Counted from the stretch's first letter, positions 17,814 to 26,319 are shown. The stretch: DNA of 64,000 nt from Acinetobacter geminorum (GCF_013009345.1 NZ_JABELE010000001.1:1-64000); one strand, 5' to 3'. Notes: generated by a model not told the origin, from the sequence alone. Program-made: numbers and translations.

Positions 17814-18167
17814 ATGAATAACAAATTAGCGATTTGTTTAGCACTCTTGAGCGGTATTGCTTTTACTCAAAATTTACAAGCTGCAAGTTTTTCTTGCGAT
17901 GCTGCAAAAACGAAAACGGAAAAAAGTATTTGTAAAAACCGTTCTTTAAATGATGCAGATGTAAAAATGGCAACGACGTATCAAATCGTTCTGCATGCTT
18001 TACCTATGGGTGGGCGAGATAATCAGAAAGATACTCAGCAGCAATGGCTGAAAAAAAGAAACGCTTGTGCTGCAAATGTCAGTTGTATTGGCAAAGCTTA
18101 CCAACAACGTCAAAAGCAGTTAGATGCGATATTGCAAGATAGGGTGTTAAGCCACGGCCCATTTTAA
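17814..18167 (+). CDS. Small secreted LprI/DUF1311-like protein
   Basis: 117 residues. Signal peptide MNNKLAICLALLSGIAF ends at an LQAAS site (cleavage about residue 23-24). The mature part is the compact LprI/DUF1311 pattern: SFSCDAAKTKTEKSICKN, then a Q-Q-WLKKRNACAANVSCIGKAYQQRQ block, with four cysteines likely forming two disulfides. This domain includes lysozyme inhibitors, so a periplasmic role against host or rival lysozyme is possible but unproven. Ribosome site GGGA is 6 bases before the ATG. A second LprI-like protein is at 34175. Confidence 0.75.
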   Translation: MNNKLAICLALLSGIAFTQNLQAASFSCDAAKTKTEKSICKNRSLNDADVKMATTYQIVLHALPMGGRDNQKDTQQQWLKKRNACAANVSCIGKAYQQRQKQLDAILQDRVLSHGPF

Positions 18168-18194
18168 TTAGAGTAAAAATTTTTGATATTCAGG

Positions 18195-18224
18195 ATTGAA
18201 AAATTCTAGAAGTACTCCATTCAT
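18195..18224 (+). promoter_or_regulatory. Candidate heat-shock (sigma-32) promoter of htpG
   Basis: ATTGAAA (18195-18201) and CTCCATTC (18215-18222) resemble the sigma-32 -35 (CTTGAAA) and -10 (CCCCATnT) boxes at 13-14 base spacing. Its place about 45 bases before htpG, a heat-shock gene, supports it. A match by eye only. Confidence 0.5.
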
Positions 18225-18268
18225 AAAGCATTCGAGAACAAACAGCTTCAAAATTTAAGGAGTGATTT

Positions 18269-20188
18269 ATGAGTGAACAAGCATCACAAAATTATAGTTT
18301 CCAAGCAGAAGTAGCCCAGCTTTTACATTTAGTGACGCATTCTCTCTATTCTAACCCTGAGATTTTCTTACGTGAGCTTATCTCTAATGCATCAGATGCA
18401 TGTGATAAGTTACGTTTTGAAGGAATCAATCATCCTGAATATTATGAAAATGATCCAGACTTACATGTACGAATCAGCTTAAATAAAGAAGATAAAACGT
18501 TAACGATTTCTGATAACGGTATTGGTTTAAGCCAACAAGAAGCAATTGATAACTTGGGTACAATTGCTAAGTCAGGCACTAAAGATTTCATGTCAAAATT
18601 GACTGGCGATCAAAAAGCAGATGCTCAGTTGATTGGTCAATTTGGTGTGGGTTTCTATTCAGGTTTTATTGTTGCCGACAAGATTACGGTTGAATCACGC
18701 CGTGCGGGTCTAGAGACATCTGAAGGGGTGCGCTGGATTAGTGGTGGTACAGGCGAGTTTGAAGTTCAGCAAATTGATAAGGCCTCACGTGGTACTGACA
18801 TTATTCTTCACTTACGTGATGATGCACTTGATTATTTAGAATCTTATAAAGTTAAGCAAATCGTTAATAAATACTCTGACCACATTAGCTTGCCAATTGA
18901 AATGCAAAAAGAAGTTTGGCAAGAAGAAGAGGTTGCTGAAGGTGAAGAGCCTAAAGGTGGCCGAATGGTCAAAACTGACGAGTGGGAAGCGATTAACTCG
19001 GCAAGTGCTTTATGGACACGTAACAAGAGTGAAGTGACTGAAGAGCAATATATTGAGTTTTATAAAAACTTAACTCATGACTTTGAAGCGCCACTGGCTT
19101 GGGCACATAACCGTGTTGAAGGTAGTACGGAATATACCCAGTTACTTTATATTCCAAGTAAAGCACCTCATGACATTTTTACTCGTGAAGCAAAAGCGGG
19201 AATTAAGCTATATGTAAAACGCGTCTTTATTATGGATGATGCGGATAATTTGATTCCAAACTATTTACGCTTTGTTCAAGGTGTAGTGGACAGTGCTGAT
19301 TTACCGCTTAATGTTAGTCGTGAATTGTTGCAAGAAAGCCGTGATGTCAAAACGATTCGTGAAGGTAATGCACGCCGTGTATTAACTGTACTTGATGGTT
19401 TGGCTAAATCGGAAGATGAAAAAGACCAAGAAAAATTCAAGACTTTCTACAGTGAATTTGGTTCAGTACTTAAAGAAGGCTTGGGCGAAGACTTTGGTAA
19501 TCGTGAACGTATTTTAAAATTATTACGTTATGCGACTTCAACAAATGATGAAGTAACGACTTCTTTTGCTGACTATAAGGCACGTATGAAAGAGGGGCAA
19601 AAAGCCATCTATTATGTGACTGCTGACAGTCTAGCAGCAGCGAAAAACTCGCCGCAGCTTGAGTTGTTTAAGAAAAAAGGTATTGAAGTATTATTAATGG
19701 CAGAGCGTGTTGATGAATGGGCAATGAATTTTGTCCAAGAGTTTGACGGTACTCCATTAAAGAATGTATCTAAAGGCGCGGTTGATTTAGGTGATTTGCA
19801 AGATGCCGAAGAGAAAAAGGCACTTGAGCAAGCGGCTGAACAGTTTAAGCCTGTGGTTGAGAAATTAAGTGATTCGTTGAAGGCTAAAACTAAAGAAGTA
19901 CGTGTAACAACTCGTTTGGTAGATTCTCCTGCATGTTTAGTAACAAGTGAGGGTGAGTTGTCTCCACAACTTATTCGTATGCTTAAACAAGCGGGGCAAG
20001 CTGTACCTGAAATCAAGCCAATTTTAGAAATTAACCCTGAGCATCCTTTGGTGAAAAAACTTGAAGGTTCAGAACAGTTTGATGATTTGGCAAACGTAAT
20101 TTTTGATCAGGCTGTGATTGCAGAAGGTGGTTTACCAGAAGACCCAGCAGCTTATGTGAAGCGTATTAATAGCTTATTGTTGAAATAA
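18269..20188 (+). CDS. htpG: Chaperone HtpG (Hsp90)
   Basis: 639 residues. ATP-dependent dimeric chaperone. The N-terminal GHKL ATPase domain shows NASDACDKLRF (N box), DNGIGL (G1) and GQFGVGFYSGFIV. The middle domain has the loop with NVSRELLQESR including the ATP-contacting arginine, and the C-terminal dimerisation domain follows from about residue 510. AAGGAG lies before the ATG. Single gene with its own terminator. Confidence 0.98.
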   Translation: MSEQASQNYSFQAEVAQLLHLVTHSLYSNPEIFLRELISNASDACDKLRFEGINHPEYYENDPDLHVRISLNKEDKTLTISDNGIGLSQQEAIDNLGTIAKSGTKDFMSKLTGDQKADAQLIGQFGVGFYSGFIVADKITVESRRAGLETSEGVRWISGGTGEFEVQQIDKASRGTDIILHLRDDALDYLESYKVKQIVNKYSDHISLPIEMQKEVWQEEEVAEGEEPKGGRMVKTDEWEAINSASALWTRNKSEVTEEQYIEFYKNLTHDFEAPLAWAHNRVEGSTEYTQLLYIPSKAPHDIFTREAKAGIKLYVKRVFIMDDADNLIPNYLRFVQGVVDSADLPLNVSRELLQESRDVKTIREGNARRVLTVLDGLAKSEDEKDQEKFKTFYSEFGSVLKEGLGEDFGNRERILKLLRYATSTNDEVTTSFADYKARMKEGQKAIYYVTADSLAAAKNSPQLELFKKKGIEVLLMAERVDEWAMNFVQEFDGTPLKNVSKGAVDLGDLQDAEEKKALEQAAEQFKPVVEKLSDSLKAKTKEVRVTTRLVDSPACLVTSEGELSPQLIRMLKQAGQAVPEIKPILEINPEHPLVKKLEGSEQFDDLANVIFDQAVIAEGGLPEDPAAYVKRINSLLLK

Positions 20189-20200
20189 TTTTTTGATATA

Positions 20201-20232
20201 AAAAAGCCTCTGAACTGTCAGGGGCTTTTTTG
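20201..20232 (+). terminator. Intrinsic terminator after htpG
   Basis: AGCCTCTGA (20205-20213) pairs with TCAGGGGCT (20218-20226), flanked by A and T runs, so it may also act for the convergent gene on the minus strand. Confidence 0.9.
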
Positions 20233-20272
20233 TGGATAAAGAAAGAGTTATCCACAACTTGATGATTTTTGG

Positions 20273-21166
20273 TTAAAAATTAGCTTCAAGATTCATTTGC
20301 ACACTAAGTTGATGCTTAGGATCATCATCAAGATGATTAAAAAAATTAAGATCATTTTGCATAAAAATCCAATCTCGCCATATAGGCTGACGCCATGAAA
20401 TATAAGGACCCCAGCTATTTAGTCGCATATCATTTTTGGTATATACACCACCGCTATAAATACCGTAAGTCAGACTATTATCTTTTAAAAACTCAAATTG
20501 TTGAAAAGTCCAATTGCCCCAGTTGTATTCTTCATTTTCGCTCTTATTCACATTAAATTTATTAGAAAATAATGTGTTATCTTGCATTTTTTGCGTTAGG
20601 TTTAGCGTGGTTTCAGTGTAGTTTCGGCTAGTAGAGCCATAGCGAAATATCTGCTCTGTATCAAAGCTAATGTTATGTCTCAAATTCCATTTCTTTTTTG
20701 CCAGAAACTGGACATACACATCACTCTCAGAGTTAGATCCTAAATCAAGGTCATTTTCAAAAGGCATCCATTTTGAAATGGTGGTCCAGCTTGCACTCAG
20801 TGGATTAGTAGCCGAAACCTGTGCCGATGAGGTCTTCTTCTTTTTCTTACCAAAGGCTTTATAAGTTTGTTCAGGCTGAGTCGCACGTTTCCATAACGTA
20901 TCATTTCCAAATACAGCCATAAGTTCTTGAATTAAACCAGCATCAGATAAAGCATTGTGTGCTTCTACTTCACAAGGTGAGTGTGAAAGTGATTGTCTTT
21001 TTACTTTAGCGAAGCTTGTAGAAGAATAGGGGTAACGCCGTGACCGTTGGTGTTTTAAAGAGTTATAAAAAAATTGAGTGTGTGGAAGTAAAGCTAATAG
21101 ACCTAAACTATAAATACAAATGAAGACTGTCGATTTATTTTGAAATGGAGAAGAAAATTGATTCAT
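20273..21166 (-). CDS. Putative outer-membrane barrel-type protein, paralogue 2 of a tandem pair
   Basis: 297 residues; family not recognised. The C-terminal about 165 residues align clearly with the protein encoded just upstream (21292-22434): shared blocks are MPFENDLDLG against LPFETDADLG, EQIFRYG against EQIYRYG, RLNSWGPYISWRQPIWRDW against RLNSWGPFVSWRQPVLREW, and both end in phenylalanine, as outer-membrane barrels do. The N terminus is unlike its paralogue: a hydrophobic segment at about residues 12-32, then basic and serine-rich sequence and a run of lysines (GKKKKKTS). That end may be a signal anchor or a decayed signal peptide. Function unknown. Confidence 0.7.
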   Translation of the reverse strand: MNQFSSPFQNKSTVFICIYSLGLLALLPHTQFFYNSLKHQRSRRYPYSSTSFAKVKRQSLSHSPCEVEAHNALSDAGLIQELMAVFGNDTLWKRATQPEQTYKAFGKKKKKTSSAQVSATNPLSASWTTISKWMPFENDLDLGSNSESDVYVQFLAKKKWNLRHNISFDTEQIFRYGSTSRNYTETTLNLTQKMQDNTLFSNKFNVNKSENEEYNWGNWTFQQFEFLKDNSLTYGIYSGGVYTKNDMRLNSWGPYISWRQPIWRDWIFMQNDLNFFNHLDDDPKHQLSVQMNLEANF

Positions 21167-21291
21167 TTTTAAAGATAAGGAATCAAAAATAAAATTAGAA
21201 CAATACTTTAAAAGGCTAATCTTAAAATTTTATTTAAAAGTATTTTCTTATTCATCACCTTGGATAAGGTTCCAAGGTGATGTTTGCTAGC

Positions 21292-22434
21292 TTAGAAAAG
21301 TGCTTCTAAACGTAAGAAGGTGCTGACAAAATGGTTACGATCTTCGCGGTGGTCATTAAAGTAATTTACATCGCCTTGTACAAAGAACCATTCACGTAAA
21401 ACGGGTTGGCGCCATGAAACAAACGGTCCCCAACTGTTTAAACGCAAGTCATTGTCGTTGTAATAACCGCTAGTATAAATACCATAGTTAAAACGGTTGT
21501 TTGCAAAGAAACTGTGTTCGCGGAAAGTTCGGTTTTCCCAAGCTAGATCATCATCCTGATCATCAGCATAGGTCAGGCTGAACTGATTCGATAAAAACGG
21601 TTGATTTGGCCTAGCATGTGTAAGTTCAAGATTGCTACGCAGATAGTTTTCGCTGTCTATGCCGTAACGATAAATTTGCTCTGCATAAAACTTAAAATCA
21701 TTACGAAGTTGCCAGTCTCTTGATGCTTTTAAACGAACATAAATATCGTCTCCAGAACGAATACCTAAGTCAGCATCTGTTTCAAAAGGTAACTTTTTCG
21801 AGAAATTTGACCAACGTAAAGCGATTGAGCTGTTGTCATCTCGAGTTCGTTTACCATCTAACTTTTTATTTGGATCTTGATTGGGATTCTGATTGACATT
21901 GGCTGGGCTATTATTAAATTCGTCATCTAACGAGTCATCACCAAATACCACGCTAATGCGTTTCTCTAGAGTAGGTAATTTAATCTTACCGCGAATTCTG
22001 GGTTTGATTTCATAGTTATCGTATTCATTCCAATAGTTATCGACCATGACACGAATGGTTGCGGTAGCTGGCTTTTGTGGATCGACTTCACCAAACCAAT
22101 TATCAATTTTTTCAGAAGTACGATCGGCCCAATTACGAATTTTCTTTTGCTTACGGTCAACCCAGGTTTGATCTTCTGTTTGTTCGGTAGGTGGAACAAT
22201 AGGTTGATTAGACTGCTCTGGAAAAATAGTTGGAGTCGCGTCCACCCAGCGCGGAATTTGATCTAACAGATTTTCATCTGAGTTAACTTCGGTTTGTACT
22301 CCAGATGATGTACTTCCTACTTGTTGGTTTGTAGAAGAAGAGACCGTCTCTGCATGAGCGATGCATACTGAACCAAATCCAATAGTTAAAAGTGCAAAAA
22401 GCTGCCGGTATGGCATTACATGAAATGTTTTCAT
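21292..22434 (-). CDS. Putative outer-membrane barrel-type protein, paralogue 1 of a tandem pair
   Basis: 380 residues; family not recognised. Signal peptide: basic start MKTFHVMPYRQ, hydrophobic core LFALLTIGFGSVCI, cleavage after AHA. The next about 130 residues are polar and proline-rich, with QIPRWVDATP and a charged segment DRKQKKIRNWADRTSEKIDNW. The C-terminal about 210 residues have alternating aromatic/polar beta-strand patterns ending in LRLEALF, consistent with an outer-membrane barrel. Its first gene position and intact signal suggest this is the functional ancestor of the adjacent paralogue 125 bases downstream. An alternative start at the second methionine (22416) is possible. 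Confidence 0.72.
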   Translation of the reverse strand: MKTFHVMPYRQLFALLTIGFGSVCIAHAETVSSSTNQQVGSTSSGVQTEVNSDENLLDQIPRWVDATPTIFPEQSNQPIVPPTEQTEDQTWVDRKQKKIRNWADRTSEKIDNWFGEVDPQKPATATIRVMVDNYWNEYDNYEIKPRIRGKIKLPTLEKRISVVFGDDSLDDEFNNSPANVNQNPNQDPNKKLDGKRTRDDNSSIALRWSNFSKKLPFETDADLGIRSGDDIYVRLKASRDWQLRNDFKFYAEQIYRYGIDSENYLRSNLELTHARPNQPFLSNQFSLTYADDQDDDLAWENRTFREHSFFANNRFNYGIYTSGYYNDNDLRLNSWGPFVSWRQPVLREWFFVQGDVNYFNDHREDRNHFVSTFLRLEALF

Positions 22435-22582
22435 ATCTATCTTTATGTTTTGTTGTTGTTTCCACTTTTGTTGATTTTTCTAATAAAATCAAGAGGGAGA
22501 CACAAAAGTTAAGTAAATTTAACTTTTTTTACATATTTGAAATAAATGAAAAAGTTTAAGCTAGTAGCGGTTATTTTTAGCC

Positions 22583-22610
22583 AAAAAAAATCCCCCAGTG
22601 AAGGGGGACG
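22583..22610 (-). terminator. Intrinsic terminator, minus strand, for the FrnE-like gene
   Basis: Read on the minus strand, TCCCCC pairs with GGGGGA around TTCACT and runs into eight T (the A run at 22583-22590). It lies about 185 bases past the end of the oxidoreductase gene. Confidence 0.75.
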
Positions 22611-22705
22611 ATAGATCAAGGAAACTTTAAATTCCGATCATTAAACACATAAAAAACAGAACATTACAGCGCGAATATTCTAAGCGGCAATAATAAACTG
22701 ATTTT

Positions 22706-22746
22706 TAGCAATTAGATAGTTCTTTTTTTAGAACGCTCTATTGCTA
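22706..22746. repeat. Imperfect inverted repeat downstream of the FrnE-like gene
   Basis: TAGCAAT...AGTTC on the left is matched by GAAC...ATTGCTA on the right, about 16 bases per arm with one bulge and two mismatches, around a T-rich loop. No clear T run follows on either strand, so it may be a 3' stabilising hairpin. Confidence 0.55.
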
Positions 22747-22793
22747 AAATGGTGATAAAACATACGATTTGATCACATTTTAATTGTGTTGAT

Positions 22794-23495
22794 CTATTTC
22801 TTTGGAATATCACATGATTCATCAGTACAAACAGCTGCATCATCTTGCTCGACTTCTTCAGTATTTGCTTTGATTTGCGCTTTTTCTAAAACTTGTAAAA
22901 AGACTTCACGAGGTTGAGCACCAGCAAGCGCGATTCTTTGGTCGAATACAAAAAATGGCACGCCAGTTACATTGAGCTGCTCTTGAGCAATTTTTTCATC
23001 ATGACGGACAAAGTCAGATAGTTCGTTGGTATCTAATACATATTCAACTTCGGCATTATCAAGGCCAATACGAGATGCAATTTCTTCTACGACTTCACGT
23101 TCGCCAATTGCGAGACCTTCGGTCATATAAGCATGGAAAAAAGCTTCTTTTGCTTGGTTGCCTAAACCTTTGCTTTGTGCAAGGTGAATAATACGGTGTG
23201 CATTAAAACTATTGCCTGAGTTGGCTTTTTGCCATTGAAAATCAATACCTTCAGAGGCAGCCATGGCCGCAATATTGCGTTCCATTTCTTCCATCTCTTC
23301 ATAGGTACGGCCGTATTTTTTAGCCAAACGTTCTGTATTTGAAGTGTCATGTTTTGCTGGCGCATCAGGATCTAATTCAAAACTATGCCAGTGAATTTCA
23401 AGATCAATACCTGCTTCAGCAGCGACATGTTCAAGGCGTTTTTTGCCGATATAACAGAAAGGGCAAACTACATCAGACCAGACATCAACACGCAT
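22794..23495 (-). CDS. DsbA-family oxidoreductase, FrnE-like
   Basis: 233 residues, the length of the FrnE subgroup of DsbA-like thioredoxin-fold proteins. The active site CPFC is at residues 11-14 right after the first strand (RVDVWSDVV), the helical insertion runs through residues 50-160, and the cis-proline loop is NVTGVPFFVFD. A C-terminal tail carries two more cysteines (CTDESC), as in FrnE proteins studied in Deinococcus, where an extra CxxxxC pair takes part in redox chemistry. There is no signal peptide, so it acts in the cytoplasm, likely in disulfide handling under oxidative stress. Confidence 0.9.
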   Translation of the reverse strand: MRVDVWSDVVCPFCYIGKKRLEHVAAEAGIDLEIHWHSFELDPDAPAKHDTSNTERLAKKYGRTYEEMEEMERNIAAMAASEGIDFQWQKANSGNSFNAHRIIHLAQSKGLGNQAKEAFFHAYMTEGLAIGEREVVEEIASRIGLDNAEVEYVLDTNELSDFVRHDEKIAQEQLNVTGVPFFVFDQRIALAGAQPREVFLQVLEKAQIKANTEEVEQDDAAVCTDESCDIPKK

Positions 23496-23672
23496 GGGAG
23501 AATCTCATAAATTTTAATTACCCATCATAATAGGGATGATGGATAAGGATTTAAAGCTTTGAGTAGCGAATACAGTGTTGCGTATTGTGAAATAAATGGC
23601 ATATAAAGAAGAATAAGCTCTATTTTATAACGATAAAGAGCAAAACTATAAGAATGGAAATAGGAGGTGTGT

Positions 23673-24431
23673 ATGCGCCGAGTTTTGATTGCGATTGCAA
23701 GTCTGGTTGTTATCACAAGCATTATTTTTTTCACCTATCAACATATCAAACAGCAGCAGGCCAAAGACAGTAGTCAAATGTTTGATGTCGTCATGACTGA
23801 AAAAATGAATCAGCTTTATGAACAAGCACAAGATTGGTCTAAACCCGTCCAGCTCGATATTCATGATAAGCGTTTGGCAGGGCACTATAAGCAAATTTCA
23901 GAATTTCTCTTAAGTTATTGGATTCAAAATATAAATGCACGTAATGAATATTTAAGAGAATTAAAAGCAGCAAAGTGGGATACTTTTTTAAATGTTGATC
24001 GTTTAGATCTTGATAAAAAACAGAAGTATGTGGAAACAGAAAAAATGTTAGCCGATGTTCGTACGGCTTCAGATAAATATCAAACTCAATATGAAAAAAT
24101 TCATAAAACTTTCTTAGCAAAAGTTCAGGAATTATCTGTGGATGCAGAGATGAGGCAACTGCTGGAAATGAAATTGGGGTCTCAACAAAAAGCAGATCAA
24201 GATCATGCAATTTTTATGATTGAGCTACAAATTTTAGATAAAGCTGAACAAATGTTTAAGCTTCTAAAAAATTATGAATGGCAAAAGAAAGATCAGATGA
24301 TTCTTTTTCATGAAAATGCTCAGGTCAAAAAGTTTAATGGGCTTTATCAAGATGTTCTAAAGCTAAATGCAAAAATTGAAAAAATTAAGAAAAAAAATGT
24401 AGCTGCGCTCGAAGGAGATTTAAAAGAATAA
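23673..24431 (+). CDS. Membrane-anchored coiled-coil protein of unknown function
   Basis: 252 residues from ATG 23673, set by AGGAGG (23662-23667) with 5-base spacing; an in-frame GTG at 23667 lies inside that ribosome site. The N terminus RRVLIAIASLVVITSIIFFTY is one membrane anchor or uncleaved signal. The rest is highly charged and helical (long runs rich in K, E, Q, L), with likely coiled coil from about residues 90-150 and 195-245. The layout resembles DUF3053-like envelope proteins, but I do not recognise a family with confidence. It converges on the MerR gene with only 21 bases between them. Confidence 0.75.
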   Translation: MRRVLIAIASLVVITSIIFFTYQHIKQQQAKDSSQMFDVVMTEKMNQLYEQAQDWSKPVQLDIHDKRLAGHYKQISEFLLSYWIQNINARNEYLRELKAAKWDTFLNVDRLDLDKKQKYVETEKMLADVRTASDKYQTQYEKIHKTFLAKVQELSVDAEMRQLLEMKLGSQQKADQDHAIFMIELQILDKAEQMFKLLKNYEWQKKDQMILFHENAQVKKFNGLYQDVLKLNAKIEKIKKKNVAALEGDLKE

Positions 24432-24452
24432 ATTGAACGTGAGCATCAAAAT

Positions 24453-24818
24453 TTATGGATTGGTGCTCTCAGCTTTCCCTTTACTTAAAAAAGATTGTAA
24501 TAAACTTTGAGAAGATTGTAGTTTGTTTAACTGCTCAGACACATGCATGAGTTCAGTTTGCAGTTTTTCTTGAACCACTGAGCATAGTGTAAATACGCGT
24601 TCATCTAAATCAAAACAAGGCAGCAAGACCTGAATATCTTTTAGATGCATGCCTGCATCATTTAATATTTTAATTTTCTTAATATTTTCAATATCTTTTT
24701 GCGTATAACTTCGGTAGTTATTACTTGCTCGATAAGGCTTTATAAGCCCTAAACTCTCATAATAACGCAGCATACGAGGGCTTACTTTTGTGAGTTCGGC
24801 AACTTTAGCTAAGTTCAT
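24453..24818 (-). CDS. MerR-family transcriptional regulator
   Basis: 121 residues. The N-terminal winged helix-turn-helix is typical of MerR: NLAKVAELTKVSPRMLRYYE, then SLGLIKPYRASNNYRSYTQKD, followed by the dimerisation coiled coil (about residues 75-110). Cysteines at 68 and 79 flank the start of the coiled coil, roughly where metal- or thiol-sensing members carry their sensors, but spacing does not match a known sensor I can name. It is divergent from the hydrolase gene at 24890, with a MerR-style promoter between them, so it probably controls that gene. Confidence 0.93.
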   Translation of the reverse strand: MNLAKVAELTKVSPRMLRYYESLGLIKPYRASNNYRSYTQKDIENIKKIKILNDAGMHLKDIQVLLPCFDLDERVFTLCSVVQEKLQTELMHVSEQLNKLQSSQSLLQSFLSKGKAESTNP

Positions 24819-24827
24819 AAAATGGGG

Positions 24828-24860
24828 TTGACCTTAACACTGGTGTCATAGTTTAGCATG
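24828..24860 (+). promoter_or_regulatory. MerR-type promoter with over-long spacer and central dyad
   Basis: TTGACC (24828-24833) as -35 and TTAGCA/TAGCAT (24853-24859) as -10 are separated by 19-20 bases, the over-long spacing that MerR activators correct by twisting DNA. The spacer carries a central dyad ACAC-TG-GTGT (24837-24846). It faces the RBBP9-like hydrolase gene and begins 10 bases from the start codon of the divergent MerR gene. Confidence 0.7.
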
Positions 24861-24889
24861 TTTTTATCTTTCAAAATGGTACTTGTTCC

Positions 24890-25534
24890 ATGATCAGAAA
24901 ACTCATTTTATTGGTGTTATTCGGCTTCATGTCATTTATTGCAAATGCCAAAATAATTGAACTTCGGGAGAACAACATGCGTCAAATATTTGTACTTCAT
25001 GGTTATTCAGCTTCTATAGATGATCACTGGTTTTTAGACCTAAAACATCAAATAGAAGATGAGCATACAACCGTTACCTTAATTCCATTTCCAGATTCTG
25101 AGCATCCTGATGTAGATGCATGGCAAAAGGTTTTAGATCAACAGATCCCTAAGGTGGATGAAAATACTTATTTTGTTGCGCACAGTTTAGGGGTGATTAC
25201 GTTACTGCACTTTTTGCAAAGACATGATTATCAAAATATTGGAGGAATGATTTTAGTATCTGGATTCTCTGGACCAATTTCAGTTTCTTCACCTCTTAGT
25301 CCTTATATAACAAAGAGTAAAGTCGACACCAACTATTTCCGTGACATAAAGAAAAAGCTGGTTTATTTGTCTGATAATGATGATTTGGTTCCACCACAAC
25401 TAACGATTCAATTGGCTAAGGATATTGATGCGCCTTATATTACCGTTCCTAATGGTGGGCACTTTTTAGGTCGGGAAGGTTATACGGAATTTCCGCAATT
25501 AGTCGATTCTTTAAAAGAAATATTAGAAAATTGA
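24890..25534 (+). CDS. RBBP9/YdeN-family serine hydrolase, possibly exported
   Basis: 214 residues from ATG 24890, or 185 from ATG 24977. Family features are FVLHGYSAS, the nucleophile elbow VAHSLGV (GxSxG type), an aspartate in DNDDLVPP and the histidine in NGGHFLG, giving a complete serine-aspartate-histidine triad. RBBP9/YdeN proteins are about 185 residues and usually cytoplasmic, which fits the internal start with its strong GGGAG six bases away. The longer form adds a convincing signal peptide (IRKLILLVLFGFMSFIANA), though ATG 24890 has no clear ribosome site. Natural substrate unknown. Regulated probably by the divergent MerR protein. Confidence 0.85.
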   Translation: MIRKLILLVLFGFMSFIANAKIIELRENNMRQIFVLHGYSASIDDHWFLDLKHQIEDEHTTVTLIPFPDSEHPDVDAWQKVLDQQIPKVDENTYFVAHSLGVITLLHFLQRHDYQNIGGMILVSGFSGPISVSSPLSPYITKSKVDTNYFRDIKKKLVYLSDNDDLVPPQLTIQLAKDIDAPYITVPNGGHFLGREGYTEFPQLVDSLKEILEN

Positions 25535-25567
25535 TAAAAAATCCCCGCATTGAGCGGGATTTTTTAT
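25535..25567. terminator. Terminator after the RBBP9-like gene, A/T runs on both sides
   Basis: ATCCCCGC (25541-25548) pairs with GCGGGAT (25554-25560) with one bulge; an A run precedes and a T run follows, so it can serve both convergent genes. Confidence 0.85.
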
Positions 25568-25602
25568 CTTTACTGAAATTTGTAATTTTTATTCCTAATC
25601 TA

Positions 25603-26319
25603 TTAAGGCTGGTAAATGATACCCATGACTTTCGCAGGTAAAGCGATAATATCGAAAGTTAAGGTAAACGGAAGCAGTGGTAAACTTGCTAGCTTCTCCT
25701 TAGTTGATAAGGGCACTTTTCCGCTTTTATCATGAAGATATTGGATTCTAACGTGATATGGCTTAGATAAAGGGGTTATTTTTTTAAGATTGTTTACAGG
25801 AGGATAAACAGTTCCTCTAAGATTTAACTCAAATTTATGTAGTTCTAATGTCTTTTCATAGTCACATGGAACTACACCATATTGTTTAAATAAAGCTGAT
25901 TCTTTCTCGTTCAATTTCCCATTAGGTGGGGTGTAAGAAAATCTAATATGTCCGTAAAAATGGTTACTATTCGAAGCTGGAGCATTAAAATCTAGCTCAT
26001 TACTTATTTGAATATATTGTGGATTTAATTGACTAATTAATTGAATGAAATCGTTACCGCCTTTACTAATGACATAACTATATTTTTTCCCTGCGATAAC
26101 AATACTGTCCTCTGGTTCATTTGGGAGAGATACTGATGGTTTACCGAATGCAATTACATCATCTTCTGTTAAAGTGATCCATTCATAGCCTGAGTCGTAT
26201 TTTGTAAATAGCTCTCGCGTGTTTTCACCAATAATTCGATTACTCACACAACCAGTGAGAAAGAAACTGGCTAGTAAGCAGCTCATAAGAATATTCTGAT
26301 TTAATATTTTAAAGTTCAT
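25603..26319 (-). CDS. Lipoprotein of unknown function
   Basis: 238 residues from ATG 26319; a TTG at 26337 would add six residues. The N terminus has a short charged start, then hydrophobic ILMSCLLASFFL and a lipobox LTGC followed by VSN, so the mature protein is a lipoprotein beginning at cysteine. The body has beta-rich segments (SYVISKGGNDFIQLI, HFYGHIRFSYTPP) and ends with a hydrophobic stretch LPLLPFTLTFDIIALPAKVMGIIY. I do not recognise the family. It lies in an accessory stretch with several unknown exported proteins. Confidence 0.72.
   Translation of the reverse strand: MNFKILNQNILMSCLLASFFLTGCVSNRIIGENTRELFTKYDSGYEWITLTEDDVIAFGKPSVSLPNEPEDSIVIAGKKYSYVISKGGNDFIQLISQLNPQYIQISNELDFNAPASNSNHFYGHIRFSYTPPNGKLNEKESALFKQYGVVPCDYEKTLELHKFELNLRGTVYPPVNNLKKITPLSKPYHVRIQYLHDKSGKVPLSTKEKLASLPLLPFTLTFDIIALPAKVMGIIYQP

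Larger units (their letters stand above)
22435..22793. other. Intergenic region with two hairpins
   Basis: No gene seen in these 359 bases. It holds a minus-strand terminator (22583-22610) and a long imperfect inverted repeat (22706-22746), each listed separately, plus the AT-rich divergent upstream region of the barrel-type gene. Confidence 0.6.

Noticed and set aside
23646..24210. Minus-strand frames opposite the membrane-anchored coiled-coil gene
   Set aside because: The plus strand has AGGAGG, a membrane anchor and normal amphipathic helices; the minus frames do not.
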